DNA of 64,000 nt from Phytophthora quininea (taxonomy: Eukaryota > Oomycota > Peronosporomycetes > Peronosporales > Peronosporaceae). This document shows positions 31,424-42,707 of the stretch, piece after piece; positions within the stretch are counted from its first letter, which is position 1, and each line of letters starts with the position of its first letter. Both the position numbers and the translations under genes were made by a program. The stretch lies in NCBI GenBank assembly GCA_011947345.1, contig JAAVTG010000568.1:372001-436000 (forward strand), written 5' to 3'. Under the pieces are notes generated by a model. That model saw only the letters and a program-made list of their open reading frames with translations, did no database searches and had not been told where the DNA came from.

Positions 31424-34400
31424 CTACAGCGAGCACAGCCACGACTTGGCTCCAATCTTGATATTGCTTGGGCCGTACACTCGCTTCCGCCCGCATTTGT
31501 CGCACTGGGCGTTCCAAATGCTAACGTCGGCGCGACATTGCGACCCCGTGCACTTCCACGTATCCCTCACGGTCTTAAACTGGGCGGTGAGTATACGCTG
31601 CGTGTGGACATCCATCCGGCGCACGCGAATCATCGAGTTCTTGATATTTTTCGCTGCGATACATTCCAACATGAGCTCATCGGCATTCCGATCAAGCAGC
31701 AGCAACATACCATTTAATTCCTCCACTGCTGCACTCGCCCCTTCCTCCGCAACAAACGTAATGCACGCGTCACCACGTCCTAGGTTGTTACGTTGGCAAG
31801 GAAAGATGTTAATCGCTGGGAAACCTGTATCTGGGTCAACCTTCAAACACGCAATGCACTCAGTAACTGTCCACCCACCAACTACTCCAACAAACACTTA
31901 CCGCTAGGCCAAAGGCCGCAAAGTCTTCTTCAATCTGCTCCGAACACACAGACGGGTTGACCCCAGTCACATATACTTGCCTCGCCATCAGTGCTTCGTC
32001 CACCGGTATCTTCTCCAGGTCGAAGCGAATGTCTTCAACCTCTTTGATCACGTTGTCGTCGTCATCCGAATCACTGATGAAAAGGTTGTCATCGTTGTCA
32101 AAAGTGGCCAGAGCCCCAGGGGAAGGAGGTTCGGCTGTCTGTGGAGAGCTCTTCTCTTTGTTAGCAGCAGACCAAGTTGGCACTGTTGCATGAAACTCTG
32201 CAGTTGACCGAGATGGTGCTGTTGCGTGAACTCCAGCACCATTAGTGGCCAGCCCATTCTGAGCTACCTCTCCCTGTTCTATGGGATTACTTGTATAAGT
32301 TTTCCTTGGATCACGGTCGATCGTCGTTGAAGATTGATCTAGACGGCGTCGGTCACTCTCATTTGGCCTCTCTCTGACCACGACCTCGATCGTGAGTGTG
32401 ACCGAGAGTGGCGCCGGTGGCGGCTGCTGCTGTAATCGCATCCACGAGGACTTACTGAGCGAGAACGCGACGACCCTCTCCGCCGGTGATCGCCACGATC
32501 TCTATCGCCTCTATTGTAGCGATCCCGAGCCGGTGGTGAAGGAGATCGTCTTCTCCGTCCATCGTCACGCCTGAAATTACTGTCGCGGCGACTGCGAGGT
32601 GGCGAGTCGTACTGGTCTCTCGCCGCAGCTTGAGACGCATCCGGTCCATAATAACTGGGTCCAGAGTTTTCTTCGGCCCTAAGCCCTTCTTCCGATTCTT
32701 CCTGCCACTAGTCCCATGCTCGGCGCCCTCCGTTGTTTTCCTCGGCTGCGTGGGTGTTGGCGTATTGAGTGGCGGCGGGGCTGCAACTTTTTCTTTTGGG
32801 GATTGGGAGTTTGTCCCAATCGGTTTCTGAAACCGCGCGGGTCTTTTTTCGGTATCCCTTTCTCCGCGGCTTCAGCTTGCATCTTCTTGAATTTGCTGGG
32901 GCGTTTGTAGCCTGCACCGTCACGAAGGTCGTTGGCATTTTCCTGTCCTTCCATGTGCAATGCATCATAAATACTAATTTGTGGGTCTCGCCTGTACGGC
33001 CCATTTGCTCGCGATTTCACTCCATTTGCCACTGTCGGAGGCTCTGAAACTTGCCCACCGCTACCGTAGCGAGATTTAGGAGCTGATCGAGTTGTCTCTG
33101 CTGCATAGCGAGGAGCGTCCTCTGTTGCTTTTGACCCGTCGTACGAGAGATAACGGGTGTCATTTTTCCCACTAGAATCCTTCGCCAGTTCTTTCGCCAA
33201 CAGCGGCATCTCCTTCTCTTCTCGTGTCCGTGTCGGAACCATGGTGAAACGACCTTTATGCCGAGTCTTCTTGCCGTCAGGGGTTTCTTCCGGAGCGAGT
33301 AGTTTTGTACTTCGCCTCGACACTGCATACTTACCTTTCATACTCGTCGTAGTAGCGATGGGTTTCTTGCTCGACCGAAGTCCGTTTGAGCCAGTCGCAG
33401 GTTTTGCTGGCGTCACAAGGGCCTTCTTGGGCGTGCTTGCAGGCTCAGCAGCAGCATCCTCGCTTTTCTTTGCGTGAGTGTCTGCGTAACGGTGGATCGG
33501 TAAAGGTTTACGAGTGGTTGCGGGCTTCTCCTTTGCCTTCAGTTTTAGCGGGGGATATTCGAAAAACTGTTGAACGCGTGGCTTGGGACCGTTCGCTGTT
33601 GTTGGTGTCGTTTGTTCGGATCTTCCATCCCCTCGCTTTTCAGCAGAAAGACCGGTCTCACTGTCGTCACTGTAGTTGAGACCGAGGTCATCGCTAGCTA
33701 CATCGTCCTCCTCCAACACCTCTGTTTCAGCTTCCGACACATCGTCATCCGCCTCTTCACCTGTTTGTCCCATAGAAGAGCTAGACTCTGTCTTCTCGGA
33801 TACACTTTCCTCGGTGCTACTCGCTTGCTTGGTGATGCCTTTTCCAGCCGGATCAGCATCTGTAGTTATCCTATCTCCTGCTGTTGTTGGGGGTGATTTT
33901 GCTGGATGAGTATCCTTGTTATTTGCCTCTTCAGCATTTGTTTCAACTGGCTTTGTTATACCATTGTCAACTGAGAGCTCTTCACCTTCAAGATCGAGTG
34001 TCCCGGTGTCAGATTCATCGCCTTCATCCTCCATAATAATTGTCCCGGTGTCAGAATCGTCGAAGTCACCGCACTCACCAGCAGGGACATTTTTGATAAA
34101 TCCCCATCCAGACCGCTACCGATACCTGCTCCATTGACAGCTCGAGAGCTATTATGTTCACTGGTGGCATTTCGTACTCTCACACCACCAGTTTCCTCGC
34201 TGCCTGCCAGAGCATCACCCACGCGTCTAGTGTTATTCTTTGGAAAGTGCACCCCCGTTATTCGTTTCTTCATCCTCAGCTTCATCCCCGCTAGAGAGCA
34301 GGTCGATCGGTTGTGTTGAGCTGTTTCTTATAGGCTTTCCCGTTGTCAAACTGTCGGTTTCTGCGCTGTGGTTTCTAACTTCAAAAGAATTTGGCGAAGA

Positions 34401-35643
34401 TCGCGTCTCGACGTCTTCATGCTCAGGCTGCATTGGTGGTGTATTGGGACCGTCCGATTGACTCACTTTCCGAGTCACCGCAGGTTTCCGTGACCGTGTC
34501 TTCTTGTTCTTCTGCCCGACCCGTTCCTGACGCAACCGCATTCTTTTCTTCTTGGGTCGCTTTTCCTCGTCGCTATTCAAATAATCGTCACTTAGCAGAT
34601 CTGCCACGTCATCAACTTCTTCAGGTTCAGGGGCCGCTTCCTCCTCAGCTGGCGAGTAGTCACTGCTGAAGTCTGCATCACTATCGCTGCCACTGCCACT
34701 GCTACTGCTAGTCGTATGTGTAGCCTGCTTGAGTGCCAACAGAGACTGCCGCCGTTCTTCCTCCGAGCTCACACCAAACACCCGAGGAGCTTTCCGTTTA
34801 CGTTTAGCCATTGCCTCTTTGCGTTTAATCACCTCTGGGTCCCTGTATCCCGTTACCCAGCTCATCATCTCAGCGGCTACGTCGTCCGGCTTATTCGTCG
34901 CCGCAGTCGCCAACTTTTTCTGCGGCTCTGTGGGGCTTTTCGTCGTCACCTGGTGCATGTACTTGTTCGGGTCGGGTCTAGCCACGCCAACTCCGTGACT
35001 CGCCAGTCTCCCCAGTATCGCTTGTGTCGATCCATTCTTTACGTACTTTGTCCCTGCAACGTTCTTTAATAAATGCGGAGGCGTGCTCTCCTCCGTCTTG
35101 CGTTCCTCGTGCTCTGAATCTGACTGGTGCGTCACCTCTACTTGTAGGTCCCGCATCAACGCGTTCACGGACGCGTCCGTGCCCAGTGTAGAACCTGCGT
35201 GAGTGTCCTTCCCTGTGCCGACATTCTTGGGGTTTAACTGGGACATGGGCACAGACTTATTAGTAGGATTGAGTTGTGGTGACGCCAGGTTCGTCGGCAT
35301 CTCCAGTGGCTTCATGAGGTCTCTGGCACTAGGCATCGCGCCAGCAGACGGCACCGGCGCTCCCTGCTCCACCGGTGGCGCTCTAGCCGCCACCTTAGCC
35401 GCCTCCGCGCGCAGCAGCACGTCCATGTCGGTCACGTCCACGTCGCCCAGGAAGTCCAGCGCCAGGTCGTCCTCGTCCTCGCTGGCCGACACGGCGCTCA
35501 GCAGCGAGCGCTGGTGGTCCCTGAAACGGATGTGGCTCTGCACGCGCCGGAAGACCCGCGCGCGCTCGCCATGCCGGTCTTTGCTCTGGGCCTTGAGCCA
35601 CTCGCGCGCGCAGCAGCTCGCTCTCCCACAGGTCCGAGGCCAT
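31424..35643 (-). CDS. Long RS-rich RNA-binding protein (RRM + RanBP2 zinc finger)
   Basis: Starts MASDLWESELLRA at 35643, with about 240 nt to the divergent Dus gene. The N-terminal 850 residues are disordered, acidic and Lys/Arg-rich (DIDLLSSGDEAEDEE-like patches, KKRMRLRQ). Next comes an arginine-serine domain (RHRRHSRSHSRSRSW) near 32400, then an RRM (MARQVYVTGVNPS) interrupted by a 61-nt intron (31841-31901). It ends with a RanBP2-type zinc finger (DTWKCTGSQC...CDKCGRKR). RRM plus RanBP2 finger recalls FET/TAF15-type proteins, while the RS domain points to splicing. Breaks near 35600 (GC repeat), 34260, 34040, 32790 (A run), 32660 (C run) and 32375 (G run) divide it. One gene is my inference; a split near 32713, where one frame has a TAG, is the alternative. 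Confidence 0.65.
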
Positions 35644-35743
35644 GCGATCTTCCGCCGCGTCTTGCAGGCGATGGCGCTCGAGGCTCGATCCCGTTGGCTT
35701 GATTTGGAGTTTGAACGGAAAAACCCAATTGGTTTCGGAGCAG

Positions 35744-35844
35744 ATGTGGGTGGTAAGTGTTTTGCGCGGGTTTTAGCGTGCTTTAAGATAGCTTCATCAA
35801 TACAACCCACCCCATATTTGGGGTTAAACACATACCACCCACAT
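35744..35844. promoter_or_regulatory. Inverted repeat in a bidirectional promoter region
   Basis: The 19-nt arms 35744-35762 (atgtgggtggtaagtgttt) and 35826-35844 match in reverse complement except at one base, with a 63-nt loop. They lie within the 237-nt gap between two divergent start codons. They could be a symmetric transcription-factor site pair, or a small MITE-like relic. Confidence 0.5.
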
Positions 35845-35880
35845 TGACCCTTCACATAGAACACCCAATTGACAATTCGA

Positions 35881-36996
35881 ATGGCGGAGATGACTAAGCT
35901 GCGCGGGTACGACTTCTTCCGCGCCATGGGCTCGCCGCAGCGCATCGTGGCGCCCATGGTGGACCAGTCCGAACTGGCCTTCCGCATGCTGTGCCGCGGC
36001 CTGGGAGCGGACTGCTGCTACACGCCCATGCTTCACAGCAGGCTCTTCATGGAGAGCGAGGAGTACCGCCAGAAGATGTTCGAGAAGCACGTCAACGACC
36101 GACCGCTGGTGGTGCAGTTCTGCGGCAACGACCCCAAGACGGTGCTGGCGGCGGCCAAGCTGGTGGAAGGCCACTGCGACGCCGTGGACCTCAACTTGGG
36201 CTGTCCGCAGGGCATCGCCCGCAAAGGCCGCTACGGCTCCTTCCTCATGCGCGAGAAGGACACGGTCAAGGCTATTGTGGAAACGCTCAGCGCAAACTTG
36301 AACGTTCCCGTGACGGTCAAGATCCGCGTGTTCCCCGACGACAGCGAGACGCTGGAGTTCGCAGACATGCTGCAGGAGGCTGGCTGTGATCTGCTGACGG
36401 TGCACGGTCGCACCAAGGAGATGAACAAGACGGCGGTGAGGGAGGTGGACTGGGACATCATCCGACGCATCAAGCAGCGGCTAAAAATCCCCGTGATCGC
36501 CAACGGAGGCATCGAGACGCCCGAGGATATTGCCAAGTGTCTGGAAGCTACAGGCTGCGACGGTGTCATGAGCTCCGAAGGCCTGCTGGAAAACCCGGCG
36601 CTGTTTGCCAAGACTAACAACACGCCCGGCAAGGACACCTCGTTTATGGAGCTGGCCAAACAATACTTGGAGTGTGCAGAGCTTTACCCGCCGGCAAGTG
36701 ACAAAATCGTCCGCGCCCACCTCTTCAAGATCTTGTTTCAGGACTTGCGTGTGCACTCTGACCTGCGTGGTGCTTTGGCGGCAGCAAAATCCCAGGACGA
36801 GATGGTGTCGATCGTCGACCAGCTAGCTACGCGTTTGCAGGAAGCACAAGCAAGCGAGGACTCGGAGATTCCCAATGTAGAGTACGCGGCCGAGACGAGC
36901 TGGTACCGCCGTCACCGACAAGGCCAGGATAAGATCAAACGCCGTGATTCCTACGAGAAGTGCCTTGACACTGGTTTCGGCAGCCTGTTCGCGTAA
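35881..36996 (+). CDS. tRNA-dihydrouridine synthase, Dus1 type
   Basis: Uninterrupted 371-residue protein. The start MAEMTKLRGYDFF is the first ATG in frame. Flavoenzyme motifs are all present: APMVDQSELAFR (24-35), QFCGNDP (79-85), NLGCPQGIA (105-113, with the catalytic Cys at 108), KIRVFPD, VHGRTKE and IANGGIE. Dus1-type enzymes reduce uridines in the tRNA D-loop (U16/U17 in yeast). The basic C-terminus (RRHRQGQDKIKRRDSYEKC) is typical of eukaryotic Dus1. It ends 79 nt before the convergent stop of the pseudokinase module. It is one of the few genes here with no frame problem. Confidence 0.95.
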   Translation: MAEMTKLRGYDFFRAMGSPQRIVAPMVDQSELAFRMLCRGLGADCCYTPMLHSRLFMESEEYRQKMFEKHVNDRPLVVQFCGNDPKTVLAAAKLVEGHCDAVDLNLGCPQGIARKGRYGSFLMREKDTVKAIVETLSANLNVPVTVKIRVFPDDSETLEFADMLQEAGCDLLTVHGRTKEMNKTAVREVDWDIIRRIKQRLKIPVIANGGIETPEDIAKCLEATGCDGVMSSEGLLENPALFAKTNNTPGKDTSFMELAKQYLECAELYPPASDKIVRAHLFKILFQDLRVHSDLRGALAAAKSQDEMVSIVDQLATRLQEAQASEDSEIPNVEYAAETSWYRRHRQGQDKIKRRDSYEKCLDTGFGSLFA

Positions 36997-37075
36997 GTAG
37001 TACGAACCTGCTTGACAAATAGACTCTATTGCTCATTGTACTGTCACTTGGATTGCTTCTCTATGATCCTGTGAG

Positions 37076-38760
37076 CTAGCTGGACGAGTTGAGTCCCATG
37101 CCCCATCCAAGCTTTGCACGCTTTTCACGTGGAGCCAAGCTATGCGAGGCCAACGGTGTAGGGGATGACGAAGCGGAAGCAGTGACGAAACTCGCCGGCA
37201 GTGGAACATCTTCGCTGACATCCTGCATTTCCACGTCTTCGGTGCCATCGGGGTGCTTGCCCTCTCGTCGTGATGTAGACAGCGATCTCGATTTCCGTTT
37301 GTCAGGTCTAGACTTCCGATGTTCGTGGTGGTGGCTGTGTCTCTCGCCGCGGGAAGACGCGCTGTCGTGTGCTGAGGAGGACGATCGTTTACGGCGGTGG
37401 TGGTCACTACTGCTGTGCCGGTGGTGGTGGGATGACGCACGTCCAATACCACTCCGCTGCTTTTTGGCTCGGGACTTGATCAAGTGCTGCACCAGCTTCT
37501 TCTTCTGCACAGGGAACGTCGGCAAAAGCCCCCAAAGTCAAACGTCTGCTCACTACTGCGCACACTATCAAAGTAACGCATCTCAAGCAGCTTCTTAACG
37601 GAGCTACGCTTCGAAGGGTCCAACTGTAGCATGGCTTCCAGGAGATCGACAGCCTCCTCTGGGAAATCTGGGAACTTAACACGCTGCTCAAGTAGCGTCT
37701 TGCGCAGACGCATCTTGTACTCGTGTTTGGGCCGGAAAGAGCTGTAGAGAGGGAGTTTGCACGCACCCTCCCAGGTCGAGTTTGGTGTGCCACAGAGGCG
37801 GTAGATCAGATCCAGTTGCACCTTTGTATTCTGCCCTTGTAGAAACGGCATCTTGTCCAGCAAGATAGCGAGCACCACGCAGCCAGCGGACCACACGTCG
37901 GCGCGCCATGTGTACATCGTCTCGCCAAGTAAAACTTCAGGCGCAGTCACATACAGCCACGCTCCGTAGCAATGCTCTTTTCGCTCACTATCGCTCATTT
38001 CGTACGCCGCAGTCCAAAAGTCTCTCCTTCCTTGGGCTTAACGTTTGCAATTTTGCGCATGGCGTGGAAACCTCCAAGTTTGACGCCGTGTTGGAACACC
38101 AACAAGTGTGAGGGCGCCACGAAACGATGCACATAGCCCTGGTCATGAACGGCGGAGAGACTTTGCAGCATGTCAAAGATGGCTTTCTTGCGCAGTTCCG
38201 GCGTTAGCGCGATGTGGGCCTCGAAGATGCCAGAGAACATGTGAAGCGGCTGCTCGAACGCTAAGTAGTGTTTGTTTTGGTCCAGACGATCCATTCCTCC
38301 CGGAAGTGCGTTGCCGTCGTCGTCGATAGTTGCTGCCAGCAGATCCAACGCATCAGCATCGAGGTCTGTTGTTAATGTACCATTGTGGGATTCAGTTGCC
38401 TTCTGATCCTTTTTGTCGGCTGGGAAAACGATTCCGTGGAGCTTCATAAATCTATCAGGCAAGAGAGCCGATAGCGTGGTCGCTGCAGACAACTCGCGCA
38501 GACACGCTTCGTTGATTCCCTTTTCTTCGGTGAAAAGACCTCTTGCTCGAGATATGGCCAGGACTGAAGATACACAGCTTGGTCCTCCAAGTCCAAGTCC
38601 ACCTCACTAGAGACAACCCCAAGAACGCGCGCTTTCGGATGGATTCGACCTTTGTGATCTCGTTCGTATGCAGACGAAGAGCTTCACTGCCCCTGACACG
38701 TTGGAACCGCTACGAGCGGAAGTCTTCTTCGGGATGACTGACACTGCAGAAATGATACTA
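37076..38760 (-). CDS. CDK-like pseudokinase module with His/Ser/Arg-rich tail
   Basis: A CDK-type kinase fold: a beta3-like strand (SGAVKALRL), a PSTAIRE-position helix (GINEACLREL), then the C-lobe with APEVLLGETMYTWRADVWSA and FLQGQNTKVQLDLIYRLCGT. The catalytic motifs are lost. The HRD site reads VHRFVAPSHLL and the DFG site reads LGGFHAM, so Asp is missing at both. The tail after FPVQKKKLVQHLIKSR is rich in His, Ser, Arg and Lys. Frame changes near 37992 (A run) and 37532 (T run) are single missing bases; those near 38580-38690 are less clear. The upstream frame runs on from the cyclin module without room for a promoter, so this is probably the C-terminal part of one fused gene (37076-41824). 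Confidence 0.75.
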
Positions 38761-40056
38761 CCAGCTTGATCAGACGCAGAGCTCGGCACTGGTAATGAGC
38801 TTCCCATCGCCTTGAATGTAATAAAGCTTTTATCGCCGATATTCGAGTCCGAGCTCTGGCTGTTTGTCATGACGGCAATGGGCTCAGTGTTCGTCGCTAA
38901 TGCTGTTGCAGTTGATGCTGTGGGAAGCGATAACGATGGGGTGGGTGAGCTTAAAGGAACTAGAACTGGAAGGTTAATCCAATGCTTCAACAGACTAGCT
39001 ATCCGCTCCGAGATCTCCACATCCTTGGAGCGAGACACAGCGAATTGCTCCAAGTCGAACGCATCACTATCACCTCCTTTCGTTTTCTTTGTTGTAAAGT
39101 CTTTGCTTGTTTCTCCAAGCGTATCCACCGGTCCTTTAGTCGAGAGCATATTGAGAGAGAACAGTTTAGAAGCATACGCGCTTCCTCTTGGTTTGCCTTC
39201 AGATTGACTTGCGGCAAGAACTCTGGGTTAGCACTAGTAGAAGTCGATGAACCTGATTTTAGCGCCTCTGTTACGGCAGCACTCACGTATACGATGCTTA
39301 GCATAATACACTCCACAGGATTGAGCGTCCAAATAGGTAGTCGCAGAGCCTCCGAGATTAAGTGCTTCGCTTCTTTTTGTACTTCACTTGGAGGCAATAC
39401 TGAAAGAAATGGTGTCACTGGCTGAGTTGTTCCGTTGGGGGACACCCCTACAAGTTTCTTTGAGCTTTTCCTGGTCGTTAGCAAATCCAGCAGTGCGTAA
39501 GGGTCTTCACCAGTAACATCGTATCGCAATCCTTCCAGCAGTTCACCTTCGGTCTTGACAACATGACGCTTAAGCGCGGCTAGTTCCCGCGAGTCGACCG
39601 CAAGCTGCTCAGCGGTTGCAGTGCCGTGTTTCGCCTTGTACACCTCCTTAATGTAAGCGGTCCACGACACCTTTCGCGCATGCGCTTTCAAAAACAAATG
39701 CAGCATCGCTGCAGCGTAAATCTCGACGTCCATAGGCATCGGATAAAACGTGAAAAACCTGTTCAATGCAATGATGGCACTGGTAGCATCTTCGCGGTCC
39801 AGCCGCAACCCTTTGGCAATGTGGAAAATGGTTTTCACGTACTTTACCCGGAGAGATTCCTCCAGAGAAGAAGAGATAACCTGCTGTACAGATAGCTCCT
39901 TCAGTTCATCCTCAGTAACAAGCCAATTGAGTTTCTTTCCGAAACAGTAAGGCTTTTGACGCTCGGGAACATCAGGCTGCTCCATTTCTTTGTCTTCTGG
40001 GGATTGTACTGGCGGCGAGATATTCGCAGAGGTCAGTCCGTGCGCGCGCATCATTT
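38761..40056 (-). CDS. Cyclin module (K/T/L-like cyclin box)
   Basis: An ATG pair at 40051-40056 opens a frame with a clear transcriptional-type cyclin box. It includes SLRVKYVKTIFHIAKGLRL, then DREDATSAIIALNRFF, then EIYAAAMLHLFLKAHARKVS, and the second-fold motif EGELLEGLRYDVTGEDPYAL. These are hallmarks of CDK9/12-partner cyclins. A Ser/Thr-rich linker leads to the kinase-like module. The upstream SET/RRM frame ends in TGA overlapping this ATG (TGCAAATGATG), and the frame towards the kinase shifts in an A run near 39075. Both joins would become continuous with one extra A. A free-standing gene would have no 5' region at all, so I favour a fused protein. Confidence 0.75.
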
Positions 40057-41824
40057 GCACTCTGCTTTTCTGAAAATTGAAATTGTTGATCTCTTTTGGC
40101 CTGCCTGATACACCCGCAGCGTCTTCGATCCCAGCGGGCGTCGGTCCAGCAAGCGACGAAAAGAAGCTGCAAGTTCATACGTTTCCACTTCCACCAGAGC
40201 CCAACCTGTGCCATCCAGAAACTGAAACAAATCCAGATCTACTAATGCGCCCGGGTGTTTCCGAGATACGAACAGCCCGCGTAGTGCGTCCAGCGTGTAC
40301 TCTTTCGGCACAAACTTGACCAAGATCCTGTTCGAAATGATCCTGCCCTCATGGTCTAAAGGCTCGCCAAGTTGATTCCGTTTCGTGGTGCTGACACTAA
40401 ATATTTGATTTGTAGCCACAGGCGATGGCGTATCCCCGGACGTCGACGTTATATCGCCAGCCCGTTTCGGAGACGGATCTCTGCTACTGGGAGAACTCGA
40501 CGGGGCTTTGCGAATTTTCGGGATAGCGAATACCTGCTTTGAGTCGTCCTCTCCTGGAGGACAGTAAATCTGCCACCCGTTTTCTTTCAGCTGCACATAT
40601 TGCTTTTCACTAGGATCCAGCTCTTCCTCGCGGTCCTGTTCATCTGTCTCGTAGCCAGCCAATTCAAGTAATTGTTCCACTTCGTACCTGTCCTGCTCTT
40701 CGTCGTAGCCTTTCACCAAGAAAATATCGTACTCTGTCGTGTCGTCGAGCGACAAGAACACACGGATCCGTCGCCCCACCAACACTTTGCCTGTATCCTG
40801 TTTCTCCGGGTCGAAAAAGTACCCTGTTTGTTCCTCTGCATTCTGCAGAGTGTCTGAATCCCCTCCGATAAATCCTTTACAGCTTTTAGCGTTGCAAAAG
40901 CACTTGATCCGACGAGCCCAAAGCTTTCCACTGGTAGTCAAACGTCAACTCCTCTCCCTCCTCAATATCTCGAAGCGCAATCACTGCGATCCTCGTCTCC
41001 CCTTTGACTGTCCATTTCTCCGTTTTGCAGCTCGGCTCGCAGCTGTGGTTCACAAACCGCGTAAAGCTTCCTTTGTTACGTGCATCAATGTACACTCCTG
41101 GCGCCAACAGTAGGTAGTAAAAGTTCAATTCATGCTACAACCCAACAATGTCAGTAAACGCTAAAATCTCCACCAGTTTAGAAGAAAAGGATGGTCGACA
41201 CTCACTCTGGGCACGTTTTTGAGTCTCCTGGCGAGTTCTTTCTGGTCGATGATCTCGCCCACATACTCTCCGACGATGCTCTGCTGCGCAATGTGCTGTT
41301 TCGTGCGGACGCCGTAACCTTTATGCTCTGTTTTAAACGGTTCCAAGTGCGGGTACTTCTCTGGGTGCTGCAGTCTCTGGTTGCGGCAGAACTGGCCGGC
41401 GGGGCAGGACGACGCGCACTCGACGTACGTGGCGAAGTTGAGGCACGAGACGTCGTCGCAGCGACGAACTTCCTCGTCCTTGTCCTCTGCCTGCTGCCGC
41501 TCGACGGCGTCCGGGTAGGTGCAGAAGCACTGGATGACGTCGTCGTCATCGTCGTCGTCGTCTTTGCGGGCTCGACGACGCACTTTGTCCTGCAGCAAGT
41601 GTCGCAGCGGGTACTCGTTGCGCTCGATGAGCTCGACGCCCCGGAGCGCCTGCAGCTGGTCGAAGCTCGTGGTCTCGGCGTCCTCAAACGCCGGAGACCG
41701 CGACGGCGAGCGCGAACGGAGGCGCTGCTGGGCATGGGGCGGATGAAGGAAAGAGTGGCGCCGCTCCTGTCGCTTCGGCCCAGCGTTGTTGGCTCTCCTG
41801 GTTTGACAGTGAGGAGCGCGCCAT
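40051..41824 (-). CDS. SETD2/Set2-like histone methyltransferase (AWS-SET) plus RRM module
   Basis: After an acidic stretch (eight consecutive Asp) come an AWS domain (ECASSCPAGQFCRNQRLQ), a SET domain (GYGVRTKQHIAQQSIVGEYV, RFVNHSCEPSC, GEELTFDYQW) and a post-SET cysteine cluster (IKCFCNAKSCKGF). AWS-SET-postSET order is that of Set2/ASH1 enzymes, which methylate H3K36. A 71-nt intron (41135-41205) joins KNVPR to HELNFYY. Downstream is an RRM-like fold (RIISNRILVKFVPKEY to SKTLRVYQAG). A frame change near 40925 (likely one extra T) separates SET from post-SET. The N-terminal start is uncertain: the ATG at 41824 (MARSSLSNQESQ) is not in the AWS frame, and no other ATG precedes it. Confidence 0.85.
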
Positions 41825-42061
41825 TTGACGCGGCTATGGCTTTCGAAGCAGATAGTGAAACCAAGGTAAACAGGTTTGAAGAAATTACAAGTGGCAGTAT
41901 TCGACAGGCTTTATCCCTCGGTTTACGGACCACATGTGGTTTATAAGCAGGAGATCGCCATAAGCGATCGCGGAAGCGCAGTCGCCAGAGCGGAGCATGG
42001 CGACGACGTTGACGGCACTTGCCAACTTCCGCCGTGGCGCTCATGCCCACCTGACCACAAG

Positions 42062-42611
42062 ATGCTCAAGTACTTTCTACTAATGGTGATGCTGACCGTT
42101 TACAAAGATTGTCAACGGCGGTCTCGAGTAACCACGATCTTGCCCATGTTGCGCAACCAGGAACCTGGACTAACCCAGGCTCAGATCGAAGAAGTGGAGC
42201 GCCTATATGCCGCTGCGGTTGCCTTAAACAGCAGACTCACCGCCATATACGCCAAGAGTCCAACAGACGCCTGTGGCCTCTGGTAAGAGGCCGATTAACG
42301 ACGAGGAGGCGAACGGAGCGGTGAAACGCTGAAGAGGGGGCCGTCGTACACCGCGGCTGACGCGACAGCAAGAGCAGAGACTGCGAGAGGCGCTCGACGA
42401 CGAGATGCAGAGGCAAAATGCTGCAGGTGAATGCGGCAGATTCACCGATCACAGGGCCCGCGACCTGGCCAAGTCGATGTGTCCCGAACTGGATAACTTT
42501 GCTGCTTCCGATTCCTGGGTTTGCCGATTCCTTGGACGCTCGCGTGGCGAAATTTCAGACGAAGAGAAGGAGGAGCATGAAATTCATCGTCAAAGCAGCT
42601 GCACCTCCTAA
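42062..42611 (+). CDS. Possible small HTH (CENP-B/Tc5-like) protein
   Basis: Weak. The clearest part is 42405-42611, ending LAKSMCPELDNFAASDSWVC then RFLGRSRGE. The spacing ASDSWVCRFLGR resembles the second helix-turn-helix of CENP-B/Tc5 transposase DNA-binding domains. Upstream frames (LTRQQEQRLREALDDE and GLTQAQIEEVERLYAAAVAL) look coding but are separated by a TGA and a G run. The gene, if real, starts somewhere between 42062 and 42405. It could be a remnant of a pogo/Tc5-like element or a small domesticated gene. Confidence 0.35.
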
Positions 42612-42707
42612 TGACAGCTAGCAACAATGGAATTGAACGACGGTCTTGGAGAGCAGTAAATGGATTTGCTTCAACTTGAGGACATTCAAAATGCAACTTG
42701 CTTGTTC

